Part shown: one piece after another, positions 46,380 through 58,839 of the stretch
Layout of the letters: each line of letters begins with the position of its first letter
Numbering within the stretch: the stretch's first letter is position 1
Source: Fasciolopsis buskii
Taxonomy: Eukaryota; Platyhelminthes; Trematoda; Plagiorchiida; Fasciolidae
Length of the DNA: 64,000 nt
Reading direction: 5' to 3'
Assembly: GCA_008360955.1 (NCBI GenBank)
Contig: LUCM01002436.1
Location: forward strand, 156,237-220,236
Translations under genes and position numbers: made by a program
The notes under the pieces: model-generated
Databases searched by the model: none
The model's input: the letters and a program-made list of their open reading frames with translations, nothing else
What the model was told of the DNA's origin: nothing

Positions 46380-47920
46380 AAAACCGAAAATTGCGTCGAC
46401 AGAAAAAGGACAATGAAGGAACCGCTTTACGATAGCAAATTGCGAGACAAGCTGGGAACGTTGTTCAGCAGAGAACACAAAATTCCATTCTACATATGAT
46501 TGCAGTACCCAAGTACTGGAGGAAGCGTGTTTTGTCTTGTAAATTATGTTTTAGGAGCATGGAAAACTTCTGGCCTAGAATAGAAAACAAATCTTACGCG
46601 AATCTTGAAAAACAAAACAAGAAAATAACAAAAACTAGAATTGGGAGCGAATTAATGAAAAATTTAATGAATGGAATGAATCTACTAGTGAGAAGGAACC
46701 GAGAAAAATGATGATGGGGACGAGATGGAGTAATAAATCGACCGATGCAGAGTCATGTCATGGGCGAGAACATAAATCCAACTGTACGTGGCACATAATA
46801 GATCATTGATGAAGATCAGAAATAGGGCCGACGAAAGAATGGAACCTTTGGAAACATCACCATCTTCGGGAAACGGTTGTGAGTGGACTCCATCGACTAG
46901 GACGGAGGTGATTCGATCGTTGCGGCAACTTGATATCCATGAAGGTAAAAAGATAGAAAAGTCAAACGTAGACAGTTTGTCGCCAGCCCAAGGTGCTACA
47001 CAAAATCAAAAGCTTCCCAAATATACAGAACGATTACACGTATGGCGGGATTATTCAAGAGAACCTAGCGTACTGAGTGCATAGAAGTGTGCTAAGAACA
47101 TAGCATTTATCGATGAAAAAATGAAGTAGGGTTTGAATAAAAGGTGTAGACAGCTGATGAAAAGTAACAACCTTTCTAGGGGTACTAGGTTAGGGATACT
47201 GGAAACTCAGTTTGGGGATCACTCTTCCGCATTCACAGTCTCCACTAACTTAACATCTTTAACCATTCAAACCTAGGAGCAGTCCTCTGGTTCTTATTTG
47301 GATTTTCACCCGCTTGTATCCCTTCAACTACAGTACATTTTGGCTATGGGATTTACCGTTATACTGTACTGTGCGCTTTGTGCAACTGAAAATCTAGCCG
47401 AAAGATAATTCCAAAAGATGCTTCACGAGTTGCATGGAAGACGAGACGGTTATCTACCGAGCCCAAAAAGGAGAATAAGTAGTATCGGAGAACAAAGACC
47501 AAATGATAAGGAAAACAAGGCCACAGATATTAGCAAGTTAGCGAGCTCGATCGGAAATGTGAGTGAGAAGATCACCGAGAGAAATGCCATTGTTTATCAG
47601 TACGAAAGCTCCGGCTTCACTCCCCAAAACCAAATAGTCCGGAAAGCGCAAGACCTGACTCCTGCCGTCGACGTTAAATTCATCAAGAATAATGGTTGCG
47701 TATAGGGGCCTGAAAAGAACAGTAGATTATAGGAACACGGTCAGACTTTAGTCCGCGGTTGAAAGAGTCGGTAAGAGCGATTCAGAGAACAGCGACATGT
47801 TGGTTGGTGCAAATGGAGACACCAGTTTAGTTGGACAGGAAGTCAGTGAACTGAAAATTGTAAGTGTGATGAGGGAGAAATTCATGTAATTACTCGTCGT
47901 GTGCTATCAACTGACCATTA
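46380..47920. other. unassigned
   Basis: ORFs at 46496-46711, 46788-47084 and 47418-47705 are polar and charged with no motif. The piece near 47145-47166 repeats 17138-17158. Confidence 0.25.
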
Positions 47921-47924
47921 AGAA

Positions 47925-48062
47925 AACATGAAACCACTATACAGCTGTTTCATTCCTGTTGGGAATCATCAGTAGTACGCATCCACCACTCCCGACCTGG
48001 GACGCGAACCTGGGACGAATGATTTTGAGTCAAACGCCTTAGCCGGGTAGGCTCACAATGGT
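47925..48062 (-). repeat. tRNA-derived SINE with hammerhead-like core
   Basis: On the minus strand: an A-box region (TACCCGGCTAAGGCGTTTGA), a B-box region (CCCAGGTTCGCGTCCC), then the body. In the body, CTGATGA (47966-47972) and GAAAC (47947-47951) flank a 5-bp stem (ATTCC/GGAAT) with a 5-base loop. This is the layout of a hammerhead ribozyme core, and the loop region resembles that of the schistosome SINE ribozyme. Here the final A of CTGATGA pairs in the stem and the stem context is altered, so this copy is probably inactive. Related copies: 11392-11545, 54770-54885, 59322-59455. Confidence 0.7.
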
Positions 48063-48069
48063 TTTCGAA

Positions 48070-50035
48070 CTTCACCACATGATGTTTCGGTTAATCATTA
48101 CTGATTTGCACGGCCATGGACCACTAGTGTAGACCAATCGATCCATATTGATAGATGACTTATTTACAAGTTGACTAAGTACAACGAAGGCATTGGGCAG
48201 AGCCTGGCTACTTATCTTTTTTAAAATGAAATCGATAGAATAATGGAAAAAGCGAGGCAGGGGATCATTATCTCAACTAAGACCGTGGATACTGTACAAA
48301 GTTTCATTTGAAATTTCGTACATGGAGTAAACACTAGCAAGCGAATTTCTGTATTCTGTATATATTACGTAGTTGATTGCAGTGGACCACGTAACCTACC
48401 CCTGGGGTTTCTGGACCCGTGAACCAGGCAAGTTCACAATGGAAAAGGCTGTGAGGCGTCTTCGGTTAACGGGAAGACTCGTCTACCACCATGAATTATC
48501 CTTACTCAATTGTTTTCTGCTACGAGATGAATTGGCCTCATGGATCATCGTTGGCCACACACAACGGCAGCAGACGAGCCCAGATCGACACTTGGTTGTA
48601 GACCTTTAGGGTACAGTTACATTCCAAATGCATAAGAATTTCATGGGTCACACCATTAAAGGAGCGACTTAACCAAGGAGCAATTACGTGCCTTGTAATG
48701 GGTATAAAAACATAGTGTATTGAAGTTCTCAAACAGAATGACGATTGCAAAGTGATTTTAAATCGTGTTAATGACAGATCATATTTGAGGGATTCAATAC
48801 CATTATCAGTCCATTCCTTAATGAGTATCTAACATCGGGTGCTATGTTACAGAGCGTCGGATGGCGGGCAGACGCGAGCGATTGAAAGAATGGTTAAAGA
48901 GTAACCTCGTTTTCGTGCGAACGAATGCACGTGTCTTTGATTGCACACGGTTTTCGGCTGATTCAGCTTCGTGGCCCAGTCTGAGCCTAACGAATTTCTC
49001 CTGACAATGATTCTCAATAGGGATGAAGAAAGCATTGGACGCGAAGAAATTTCTTTACGCTATGCCCCTTTAGGCACCGACATATATGATGCTGGGTAGC
49101 ATGGGTAGAATTGCAAATCTGTAGGTCGAAAGGAGTGAAAAACGGGTGTGTGTAGATCCGGCAGTACCGTAACCGAGTAAATTTTCGCTACTTGAGGATT
49201 AGGTTTAAAAAGATGTGTCAAAATTCGTAAGTAAATTCAGGTACATGTGTGAAAACAAGATCAACTTGAGAACTAGTTGACAAAAGCTGGACGTGCGTTG
49301 ATTTTCCTGGCCGAAGCAACCACAAAACTCTCAGGAAATTATAATGTTCACATATTTTGCATTGCACAGTCTCATTGACTTGTTGGTTTTAGCAATTATG
49401 AGAGATTTTCTGTATATTCGTTTGGTGTTTATCCAGGATACTGGCTAACGCCGTACTCCCTCGATTGTCAATGGGCATAGCTGAGCTCAGAGCTCCGTCA
49501 AACTGCTGTTTCGTCCAAGGAGATTGGAGTGCGGACGTAGCTGTGAGCATTGTCAATTAGCAGTGTCAGTAGATAGAGACAATAGCTTTATCAATCACAA
49601 ATAAACGGATAAAGACGGCAGAGGAACCAAAAAGATTGAAGACAGAATATGATCGGTTATTCGATGAATCACGTTTTGTAAATCGATCCTCAATTTGACC
49701 GTGAGGTTACGCTCTTCAACAGAGTTCTTTACAGGCTGTGCCCAGGGCTTTACTGATGGGTTGCACAGTACACGGCCAAATGAAAAGGCGAAAAAGGCTT
49801 AATTCGTCTAGAAAAGTGAATATTCAGCCTGCGTATCATCACAAATCAAAGGGTTCAGTCAAACAATAAAAACTGAAAACGATTTCTCTGCTACTACTTG
49901 CTCAAGACGAGAGGCAACTGCACAATGTTCATGGGTTGCTGACCGAGTGGGTAGATTTTCAGATTGGTCGTGTGAACCGGAGACAGGATTGGATTTCTTA
50001 AAGACATCATGAACTAAGCGAATTGTCTGAGTTTC
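48070..50035. other. unassigned
   Basis: No recognisable motif. ORFs at 48373-48609 (plus) and 48538-48750 (minus) overlap head to head and have no known domain. Confidence 0.25.
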
Positions 50036-50039
50036 ACGA

Positions 50040-50140
50040 TTGCTTGTTTTCACGGTTCTCATTGGCTAGTTGTCTGCACAGCCTATCATGAATCTAAGAC
50101 AAATTGTATTACGTAACTGGCACGTAGACTCACCACACCC
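50040..50140 (+). repeat. dispersed repeat K, copy 2 (3' part)
   Basis: GTTCTCATTGGCTAGTTGTC and GTATTACGTAACTGGCACGT parallel GTTCTCATAGGTGGGCTGTT and TTTCACGTGACTTGCACGT at 42355-42425. It is more diverged than the other two copies. Confidence 0.45.
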
Positions 50141-50490
50141 ATACAGGGTGTCGCTGATAACCAGATTATCACTTGTTCATTCTCATCTCAGAAGCATTCT
50201 GTGCACGTAAATGAGGAACGATACATCGATTCAAATGAAACATTCAACAAGATTGACAAAAGGTAGAGCCAATAAGTTTCGGCGAGTTCTTATTAGCATG
50301 CGAATTGGCATTCGTTTAGTCTACGCCAGCTTTCAACAAAATGTCCTCATGGTTCAAGTATCACTTTGTTTTGCCATATCTGGTGATCACAGTAGAATCG
50401 AGTCTCGAATAATGAGACGTCTACACAAGTGGACTATTCGAACAGTTCGTATTACTTGGTCCGACAAATCATGCATTACCTAACGATTAC

Positions 50491-50765
50491 ATTTTGCATG
50501 ATCTCTCAGTCTTGACTGAACATGTCTAGAAGTACATTTTCGGACAACTGCTTCGACGATGGATAGGTCGAAGAGAGAATTTCGCATTTTACTTGTCGTT
50601 CTGATAAATGTTAATTGCTTTTCAAATTACTTATTATAAAAGAAAAACAAAGGAAACTGTGCGTGTTCATGCTTCTGACAAACACTAAGACCTATTCTGG
50701 TTTTCAACTCTTACTCCGCATAACCGAGAATTCTCAATCTATAAAACGAAATCGTATCTTCTACG
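50491..50765 (+). repeat. inverted-repeat family L, copy without adjacent RTE
   Basis: It begins GCATGATCTCTCAGTCTTGA and shares about 260 bases with the reverse complement of 63345-63622, differing at scattered sites. Both copies carry a short open frame starting MLFKL.IIKEKQRKLC. At this copy the match begins right after GCAT, with no RTE tail. Confidence 0.85.
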
Positions 50766-51416
50766 GTACAATGTTTCGTTTGTGCTTGCATATCACATAG
50801 ACGGTATTCATTCTAGCCAAGTGTTTTGACAGGCTTCACCAAGGCCTGTCATGTAGCGCACAATTCATATTGGTTTAGTTACATGCTGAAAATGAACCCA
50901 ATGTTTAATTCACTCCTCAAACGACCGAATATGATGGTCCCAGTTTTGTTACTTTCGTCTTACAAACTTGTCAAATACTTATTCATGCATGTCTTCATAA
51001 ACTCCAACATTTCTGGTGGAATTCACTCTGAACATTTATGGGAAATTTCTCACAGAACATGACTGAAAATGTCAGACTGTCATACAAGCCAATTTCTGCC
51101 CATTCATACTCATGTCAATACAACGGTACATATGAATGAAAATGGGAGATGTAGTAGAGGAAGAGGATAGTCGGGGTCGCATAGATCAGAAATATTTCAG
51201 CGTCATTTCACTTGGAAAACTAGATGTGTAAGAACTATGACAGTCCTTATGTTGGATATCTGCCTCGGTAGGACGTGTCATGTGGGGATGATTGGGCGAG
51301 GACATACGAATCGTGGCCATACAGAGGAGGGGGTAGAGAATGAAAAGATGAAGCGCGGCTACTTCCATTATATTCCCGATGCGACATCTTACTGGTCTAG
51401 CTAATCGACCCCGAAC

Positions 51417-51805
51417 TCAAAAAGTGGAGCAAATAGCTTCGGTCACGCTTACTCTAGGATTTGTTTCGGATAAGTGTAGAACAACTCTATTGGCGATCGA
51501 CCAGACTGCTCTTGTTCTCGGCCCCATCGAATGGTGGTCGCGGATGCGTTCTGCCAAGTGTCTGGTTCTATGATCAATATATGTTTCCTCAAAGGAATAA
51601 ATAAATGTGTGAACACAAAGATAGTTTGAAGAAACAGGCACTTCGTCATACAATTCAAAAACATCGCTGGTCTAGGTACAAACAGAACGCGGAGGCTTGC
51701 ACCAGCATCGTCAAACCTTTTACGAACTACATTATCCTGTCTAATGTCTGAAAACTGTTCCTTCGGTAATGGTATTGGACTTACTCGGGACGTTCTGCCG
51801 GTTGG
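51417..51805 (-). pseudogene. Penelope-like endonuclease relic
   Basis: Read across a frameshift, the minus strand gives PIPLPKEQFSDIRQDNVV (PLE linker, about 51770-51720), GASLRVLFVPRPAMF, then IYSFEETYIDHRTRHLAERI and RDHH (GIY-YIG region, 51595-51530) and VVLHLSETNPRVSVTEAI. The GIY-YIG core YIGRTTR is decayed to YIDHRTR and the CSC motif before it is lost. No RT or tail is attached. Confidence 0.8.
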
Positions 51806-52255
51806 GGTTTGCACACTTTTCCCCTCGAGGTCGTGAATTTGCCCCTTTAACTCTCCCCCAGCCTCGGAGAGTAGTGCAAACCGAGGGGATGGATAGGACA
51901 GAGGAAAGACCGAAACTGCTCATGCAAAATGCACAGAAGATAACCTTTCTAACGTCAAAAGCGGACTCAATATGATCATGTGTAAAAATCACACGCGAGT
52001 ACTTCAAAAACGAAAAAGGCGGTTATTGGCGCTCTTCACTTCTTGTCTACCCCGTATTCTTGTGTCCAAGCATCCCTATACTAGTGCGCTCGTTTCTTAG
52101 TTTCTCACTAGAATCTCATTTGAATTGTTAGGAGCGTGAATCGATGATGAGTGTATTTAAGAATCACATGGTGATTGATTGGTCGGGGCATTTTGTTTGG
52201 TCAGTGAAGGCAAAGCTTGAGAAAGGGGACACAAGGCCCGAAAGTATTGGTTTCT

Positions 52256-52349
52256 CTTCTCAGTAGTATATTTCGCATAAGGATGGATAACCAAACTCCC
52301 CGGGGAAACTTCGTTCATCCATCCGTATGCAAAATATTTTACTGAGAAG
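52256..52349. repeat. imperfect hairpin, 33-bp arms
   Basis: Left arm 52256-52288 (CTTCTCAGTAGTATATTTCG and on) and right arm 52317-52349 pair at about 29 of 33 positions. The 28-base loop contains CCCCGGGG. It has no coding context; it could be a small foldback element or a transcript hairpin. Confidence 0.7.
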
Positions 52350-52359
52350 TAAAGGCAGT

Positions 52360-54765
52360 AAATTGTTGTCATTTTTAAGCAATCAATTGACAGATTCTAA
52401 AACGCATCTGATTTGTTGACTTTTAAAATAGAAAAGGGCACGTCAGCTCATTTTGATGCTATAAACAGTTTGGCAATGGTCAAGTGATTACGCGGTCCCG
52501 AACGAGATGTGACGTTGCAGCCCTAGGGGCGCCATATTATCGAAGTACAACGAACGGGACATGATATGCTAGACAAAGAAACGGAAAATAATGGGCACAG
52601 ACTGGTGCCTTACGGACCACCAACGGTTGGTTTGTCCCGCATCAATCTCACACAATCGTTTGCCTCGTCAACAGATCACAGACAATTTTTGGAGTGAGGT
52701 CAAAATCCGAAAACCCATCTCGACCAAGAAGAACGGTAATCTGACATTTATTTGATGGGCAGTCACGAATCACTTGCTATCTATCACACTTGTGGACACA
52801 AACGAGTGGAATTGGAAATTCATGTATCCATGTCAAATGCCTGAATTCATCCAAGAATGAGCAGCCTTGATTTGCCGTAAGCGAAAATGAATCCCACAGA
52901 TCACGGTATAGTTATTGCTATGAGAAAAATCGAATGTGACACGTGATGAGCATATGCACTGATTTTCCATAGACAAAACTTCATTTTACTGCCAATGAAG
53001 GAGATGAAACTTGCAATTCTTTCCTCTGTCGCCTTTGACCATTGATTGTTAGTGGTATCTGATCCCAAGCAGTTGTCAGTACGTTTTCAAAACTGAAATG
53101 ATGATAAATCTCCTTTCCATCGGCAAAATCTTTCTATTCAAACGGTCTTCATATAAGTCCAACTTTCGGTGACACTGAGAGCCACGAAAAAGTTTGCATG
53201 TCATCAGCATTCTCATTAAGATTTGCCTTCGATGAAGAAACGTTGCTGATTTGGAAAACCAGAGAATTCGATTTAGTGATTCATACAGGTGACTTTTGTA
53301 AGGTTTTCACCATTAGTCATTCGTCGAAGGAGATTCACAATCTAATTGTCAGCCGTACTACGGGAACGACCTTGTCAAACTCTCGCAGGTCTTAGGTATT
53401 TCAGGAACGAAACACGAATACGTCCATTTCAATGTTCAATAATTCACTAGCCTCCAAGATGTTTCATTCCGAAAACTGGCCTTTTTTAATTGCAGTGGTG
53501 CTAGTGCCATTGATCTAAATCGTTCTTTACCCAAACCCACGCTGGTCGAGATGCTACAAACTCACTATCGACGGTTCCACCCATGTGGCAGGCGCTGTCT
53601 CGACGCTGAATAGCGCCCATGACATGTAACGCTCACGTGACCTGCCCTTGTCATGAAGGACCGGCTCGTCTCCAATTGGTGCTGATGGCAGCTGGCCGAA
53701 ATCGCGTGACAATGAACCGGATAACGTGGTCCTAACGGAAGAAGGGAAAAGGTTAAGTGATAGGGTAATTTCTAATGTCACTTCTAACGGCAGGGTCAAA
53801 ATTACCCTCCCAAAGTGTGTAATACTTGTGTTAACTACGGTAGATGACTATGAGAACTAATGATGTGGCGATCGGTACCACATATTTCCACTGTTGAAAG
53901 GTAAATAACAGTCGTGAGTATTTTTGGCCTCTAGCCTGTCCGTTGGTCAACGAATTTTACTGTTATCCCAGTTTACCGTTTGCCAAAGCAGTATAAAAAC
54001 TCCAGTGATCTGATACATTTTCCATCGACACGATCTTCCATTCCAACTAGTCTCACACGGATTTACTTGGGTTTGAATCCGAGAAGTTGAATTCCCATGG
54101 AAGGGATTTTGTTCCACCAAAGTGCATATGATACTTGTTCAATCGATAAGTGCACTATGGTTTTGTAAATTTGGTCGTCTGGTTTATTGGCAACTTGTAT
54201 TTCTGGGAGTTTTCCTTTACCAATAGTTCACAACTACCTTCCAACCATGATTCCTTAGCGACTGGAGGTGAACCATCCTGTGTAGTTCGTTGAGTCACGG
54301 AGACAAGCAAGCCAGCCTAGCATATCGAGATATGGTCATATTTTGACGGAACTGTTGCTGGACGTTTTGCCTTTGAGATCAAAGTCTTGTTGTTTGAATG
54401 CCGAGAACAGGCCCATGAATGGTGCGGTTGAATACGACAATTTTTACTCCCAAATGAATGCTCTAATCCAATAATTCCTGACAGGACCAGAATAACTGAA
54501 GTCTGCTTGGTTTAATACATGCAATCAGGGCAACGACGTCAAACCAGTAATCAGTTAGTAAAGGAATGTGTTGACTTGAAACGATTGGGAGAGTAGAGAT
54601 TTACAGGTGTCAAGACTGTGCAGAGTTGCATATACAACAATTGCGAATAGAACGAAAGATACCAAAGAAATGAAAACTAATGTAAATATGAATTCCACAT
54701 TTGAAATGTATGAAGTTAAACGTTTCACGAAAGCGTAGAAGCATCTGTGATATCTGTGTCACACT
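52360..54765. other. unassigned
   Basis: No element or exon motif recognised. The ORF at 53554-53799 (minus) has protein-like composition (contains GDEPVLHDKGRSRERYMSW) but no known family. Confidence 0.25.
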
Positions 54766-54769
54766 TGTT

Positions 54770-54885
54770 AAGAGTAATTAGCAGTGCATATCCATCACGC
54801 CGGGACAAAAATGTGAACATGGGATAGACGAACAATTTAGCCATTAGGCAAACCGGGCAGTGTCTAACTGGTTTTGCTAAACCCT
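54770..54885 (-). repeat. tRNA-derived SINE fragment (hammerhead family head)
   Basis: On the minus strand CTGCCCGGTTTGCCTAATGG, then CTAAATTGTTCGTC and CCCATGTTCACA, parallel the head of the SINE at 59322-59455. The body is lost or very diverged. Confidence 0.45.
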
Positions 54886-55340
54886 ACAAAATAATGTTGC
54901 ATTCGCCCGTCACTACCAGACTGGTGGAATTCTGTAGGTTCTCGTTAAAGCATTCGTCGCAACTGAGTCGCATGGCAAGAAGTCATGCAAGCATTAAAGG
55001 CCATGAAGTTGAACCAAATTCATCATGGATATTCCGACTATTCCTATGGTAACAACAGTGAGAAGCGAACAGTTGGTTTCAGTGATTACTAGCCACGCTC
55101 TTATGGATCATATAGATGAGAATTGTACAGCTGGTTAGTTGTCATTTCATATGGTGATGTGATGTGATGTGGTTTGGATTTCTTTACCCACTATTTAGAC
55201 TTCTTCCACCACACACATGCTATCGGGGATTGTCTATCGTACAGTTTTCGGTCAGGGCAATTGATGTGTCTGGACTAGGCGTTTTTGTGCACACACACAC
55301 ACACACAGAGCGCGGTTCATCAGGCGAACGGGGATTGCTC

Positions 55341-55616
55341 CTACGGTAGTGTTCGGGGTCTGATTAGTTTCGGCCACTGTTTTTTGGAAGGGTGAGGGAA
55401 CTGATAGACTTTGACAAATGAATTATTAGGGTTGATCCGGTGTCCGCAATCTGCTAGATGAATTAGTACGAAGCTGTTTATTGTGTCCGTTCTCCCACTA
55501 CTGAACCACTTTGGATGATACACCTTAATGCGTCGAGACAAACGCCAGGCATTACGACCTATGTAAGATGCATCACTTATGCGCTTGAATGAATCGATAA
55601 ACACGGATGCGGTCAT
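55341..55616 (-). pseudogene. PLE endonuclease domain, decayed
   Basis: The 91-codon frame reads ASYIGRNAWRLSRRIKVYHP, then INSFVLIHLADCGHRINPNN and PLE-like C-terminal residues. The GIY-YIG tyrosine/glycine pair (YIGR) and the Arg-rich helix are kept, but the upstream CSC metal-binding segment is missing. Confidence 0.75.
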
Positions 55617-55943
55617 CCCAGACCATTTTTCTTTGACTTACATGAAAATGATCAGTGAAGTGGAAAACATCGGGAATTCGGACTTCACAGCTGTTAGAAC
55701 GATCGCATTAGCCTTTCTGCACATGCATCCTCATTGAATGAACTTGGGACACAGACCTAGTTGGTTCCAGGTTTCTAAGACTAGACGTTCTGGATACCCA
55801 TTTTCATGTGATACTTGTTGTATTCTTTTCAGCTGTCACACCAGCATATATTCCAGGCCCTGACATCTAAACATCAGACTAGGTTTCTTTTGAAGTGTAG
55901 TGGCATGGAACTGGAAGTGTGTGTATTGATCATTTCGGGTACT

Positions 55944-56213
55944 TCACCTGTGTCCGGGCGTCTGTCTGATCATTAGCACGTCATGAAATGTAAGTTTGCT
56001 CTTGGTTTCTACTTCTAACTTGAAATCCAATGATTTATGAGCACACTCGAACTCTTCCAGTACGTGCGGTACATTGTGTTCCTTGCCTGCCACGCAAATG
56101 ATATCGTCCAAATGTCGATTACATAAATGAAGACTGTCTACTGTTTTCCTTAATTTGCCACCTAATTTGGTCAGTAATTTATTCGCTAATAAAAGTCCCA
56201 GTGGAGACCCCAT
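55944..56213 (-). pseudogene. PLE reverse transcriptase, catalytic half
   Basis: The frame starts MGSPLGLLLANKLLTKLG (RT motif B, family AMGSPLGPVLA), then LCNRHLDDIICVAG (motif C, with both catalytic Asp kept as LDD), and FKLEVETKSKLTFHDVLMIR (motif D/E, family NKL.FLDVLI.R). Just upstream in another frame NVAFLFNEHCYRQ matches the PLE segment before motif B. The frame is cut by a frameshift at its start. Confidence 0.85.
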
Positions 56214-56339
56214 GGTGGTACCGTCTCCTGACGATAACAGTGCTCATTAAACAGAAACGCAACATTGGGCATGCAGCATAGAAGTACTACCCTGCGGTAC
56301 TCTACCGCAATGCCTATTGATTTATTGGATATCATCAAC

Positions 56340-56985
56340 TCTTCTCACTAGAAACAATCAGTTTCGAGTAAAGAAACACTAATAAATGATAAGACTACAT
56401 CCAAAGATGTCGGTCTTCTTAGTTAAGTTAAGTTTTGTTTTGCCTAGTAGACTATTTTTGGGAAGTTCCAGCCTAGTGGATTCAAACGTTTTGCCAACCG
56501 TTGTGCAATATCTTCGTATGGTAAGTTTGTCAATGCTACCTTTGATCGTTTTGGATTGTCGTTTTCACGAATCACTGGTGTGACATTTAAACATGGAGTA
56601 TTCAATCAGTAAAGTTTCTGTTTTTTGTACACATGGTCATGTGATTTTGACTCTCCAATCTTTCGGCAGATATTGAGTTAGATCGCCTTAGATCTTTTCC
56701 GTTTCATATGTTACCTTTTGGCACACAGGGAAATTCTTCTGGTCTTCGAACATCTTGGAGGATCCCAAGGGTATCCGTGTTTTTCTACTACGATTGTGCG
56801 CAATCTTCGAACTTGAATTCAATGTACGGAATTCGGCCAGTCGCAGTAAAAAATAGATAAGAAATACTCAGGGGAATCCGCGAAAAACAGCGCGGAATTC
56901 GTTTTCGTTGAGGTTGTATCTCCTAGGTCTTCAATCTTTGCCAGTTGCTCGAAACGTGCCACACCAACCTACATCCCTTGACTTG
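56340..56985. other. no recognisable feature
   Basis: Spacer between the minus-strand PLE and the plus-strand RTE. The ORF at 56386-56583 has no motif; it may include decayed upstream PLE RT sequence. Confidence 0.25.
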
Positions 56986-56989
56986 ATGT

Positions 56990-58262
56990 GATTCAGCCTC
57001 ACGAAAGGCTCTTCATCGGGAGGATGTGCCAGCGAAGTTCGCGAGCCATCTGCCACCATTTCACTGGTATACCTTTGGTCACATGAGCTTTTACGGCGAA
57101 CTATTATATCGGTTGGAAACGACTAGCTTGAAAAGGATGTCCCAACTGTTCATGGACGAGGTAATGCCAGATGATTTAGGAGGTCGCCAGGATGTAGAAG
57201 TCGAACTGGCAAATAGAGAAAAGCTGCGTGGCCTGGATTAAGAAGATGACGTCGTGTGTTTGTTCGAATTCGCGGATCATGCACAACATGAGGTAACTAA
57301 ACCCTCGGGGTCGTTTGTTGGGTTTGGCATTTGCTTTGCATCTTCAAAGTGCAAAGTGCAGTTACAGGACTAGACGACAATAGTCCCGAAATTAGTTCTG
57401 GTGAAACTAAAGAATGTGTACCATTTCACTTACCTTAGCAGATGCGTGTCGAACGATGGTAGCACGGCAGTGCAGGTGAGCACGCGTTGATCAAGGGCTC
57501 AATTGGAATCCGTTGAACTGAAGCACTTGTGAGGTCTACCTGATATTTTGCTGAAGCTGAAAGATGTTTTGTACTATACCGCAGCGTGTCCAGTTTTGCT
57601 GTTTGGTTGCGAGACATTGAGTATGTGCCGATGATTTTCGTCGCTCAAACGTTCTCGATCACCAAAGAATTCGTAGTATCGCGAGTATGGGATGGATTAG
57701 ACACGCGGGCTATGTGCAGATTAGGAATCTAGTATTAGGTACCAATTCTCAGAATACCTTATCTCGGCTTATGAAACGTAGTAGACTACGCTGATCCGGT
57801 CACGGGTTGCGTATGGCGATCACTCGTCTACCACATCGTGCCCTATTTTGCATTCTTCCCACGTAGTGGAAGAAACCATGTGGAGGTGAGCAGATGATTT
57901 GGCTACATGGAATGAGGAAATGTACAGCGAACTTGGGTAGAACAAATGTCTCAATTTTTCGTGGTTGTGGTCTGAAAGACCCGTGAACAATCTGGTTGGA
58001 AACAATGAGGTATATGTCAGCGAACCGTGACCAATAACGATCAAGTTGTGATTTTCTGTCGAACCAGTATAGTTAAAAAGCGTCCATGCAGATAGGCCGT
58101 ATTCTGCGTGTTGCCTACTACGGCTTTCCTTTCTTTTTCCCGCCTGTCATCCTCGCTTATCCACTCTACATATAGCAAAGCGTAACGCTTGGCAAAAGCA
58201 ACGGTCTGTGGGGCTTGCCCTGTTTTCTAAGACTGAACGATGATGATTGCAATGAATCCGAT
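56990..58262 (+). mobile_element. RTE-type LINE relic, RT to 3' end
   Basis: Plus strand: EDVPAKFASHLPPFHWYTFG, MSFYGELL, FMDEVMPDDLGG, then the catalytic box as D-stop-E-DD-VVCLFE near 57235-57275 (family LEYADDIVLLFE). CFASSKCKVQLQD, FTYLSRCVSNDGST, LLFGCETLSM, and RMAITRLPHRALFCILP (about 57810-57860) follow. The C-terminus has GMRKCTANLGRTNVSIFRG and FLSNQYS, stopping near 58072. A 3' UTR ends in GAACGATGATGATT at about 58240-58253. The Tyr of YADD is a stop codon, so the copy is dead. Confidence 0.85.
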
Positions 58263-58269
58263 CTAAGCC

Positions 58270-58510
58270 ACACAATCGAAGGCAGTGAGAAGACCACGGT
58301 AGCTGAGATACAAGTTAGAGTTTATTTACAACTCACATGTTTATATACCAAACTAGAGATATCCTAGTTGGTACAATCGCTTTTGAGTAATTTTTAGACT
58401 TCACGAATACTTGTCGCCACGGATGTTATTGACCAGTCACCTAGACAGGCTAGCGCGAAGCTACACAGGACTGTATCACGTGACTTACACGGAGACTAAC
58501 TACACTATGG
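58270..58510 (+). repeat. dispersed repeat K, copy 3
   Basis: Starts right after the RTE 3' end and matches 42195-42440 (AGAGTTTATTTACAACTCAC near 58317; ATCACGTGACTTACACGGAG near 58477). It may be the sequence into which the RTE inserted. Confidence 0.55.
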
Positions 58511-58839
58511 TCGATCGTTTCATCTGGTCTTACTAATACCATAACATGCGGCTAGTTGTGGCAGCAAGCCAAAAGTATGATTTCAAAACGATCCACTTCA
58601 ACATCCGCTGCGAATGTTAAATTCTTCGTTTGACTCATTGCATTTCTAAACTCTACTCCCAAATTGCGGCGATTACTTTCTCTAACGGGACAATAGGACA
58701 TTCATCCAAAAAAGAACTTCATTTAATATCTACAGCTAGTGCACATATTTTTTCCGATTCAACTGAAAAAAAGTTGTTTGCAATCTCATGGGATTAATAA
58801 ACTTTACCAAACGGTTATACAAAATCTGGATACAAGGTA

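Larger units (their letters stand above)
55140..56335 (-). mobile_element. Penelope-like element relic, RT to 3' tail
   Basis: The minus strand runs from RT (56335 down to 55944) through the RT-endonuclease linker (MPLHFKRNLV near 55900, KMGIQNV near 55800), the endonuclease (55616-55341) and the non-coding tail (55340-55140). The tail includes a CA microsatellite at 55291-55308 and an inverted relative at 58840-59160. Stops and frameshifts lie in the linker and RT. The N-terminal RT is absent. Confidence 0.85.

Noticed and set aside
53554..53799. 81-aa minus-strand ORF as a host exon
   Set aside because: Composition is plausible but no domain and no good acceptor or donor was found; left as unassigned.
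55291..55308. CA repeat as a stand-alone feature
   Set aside because: It is an internal microsatellite of the PLE 3' tail, shared with the inverted copy at 58961-58978.
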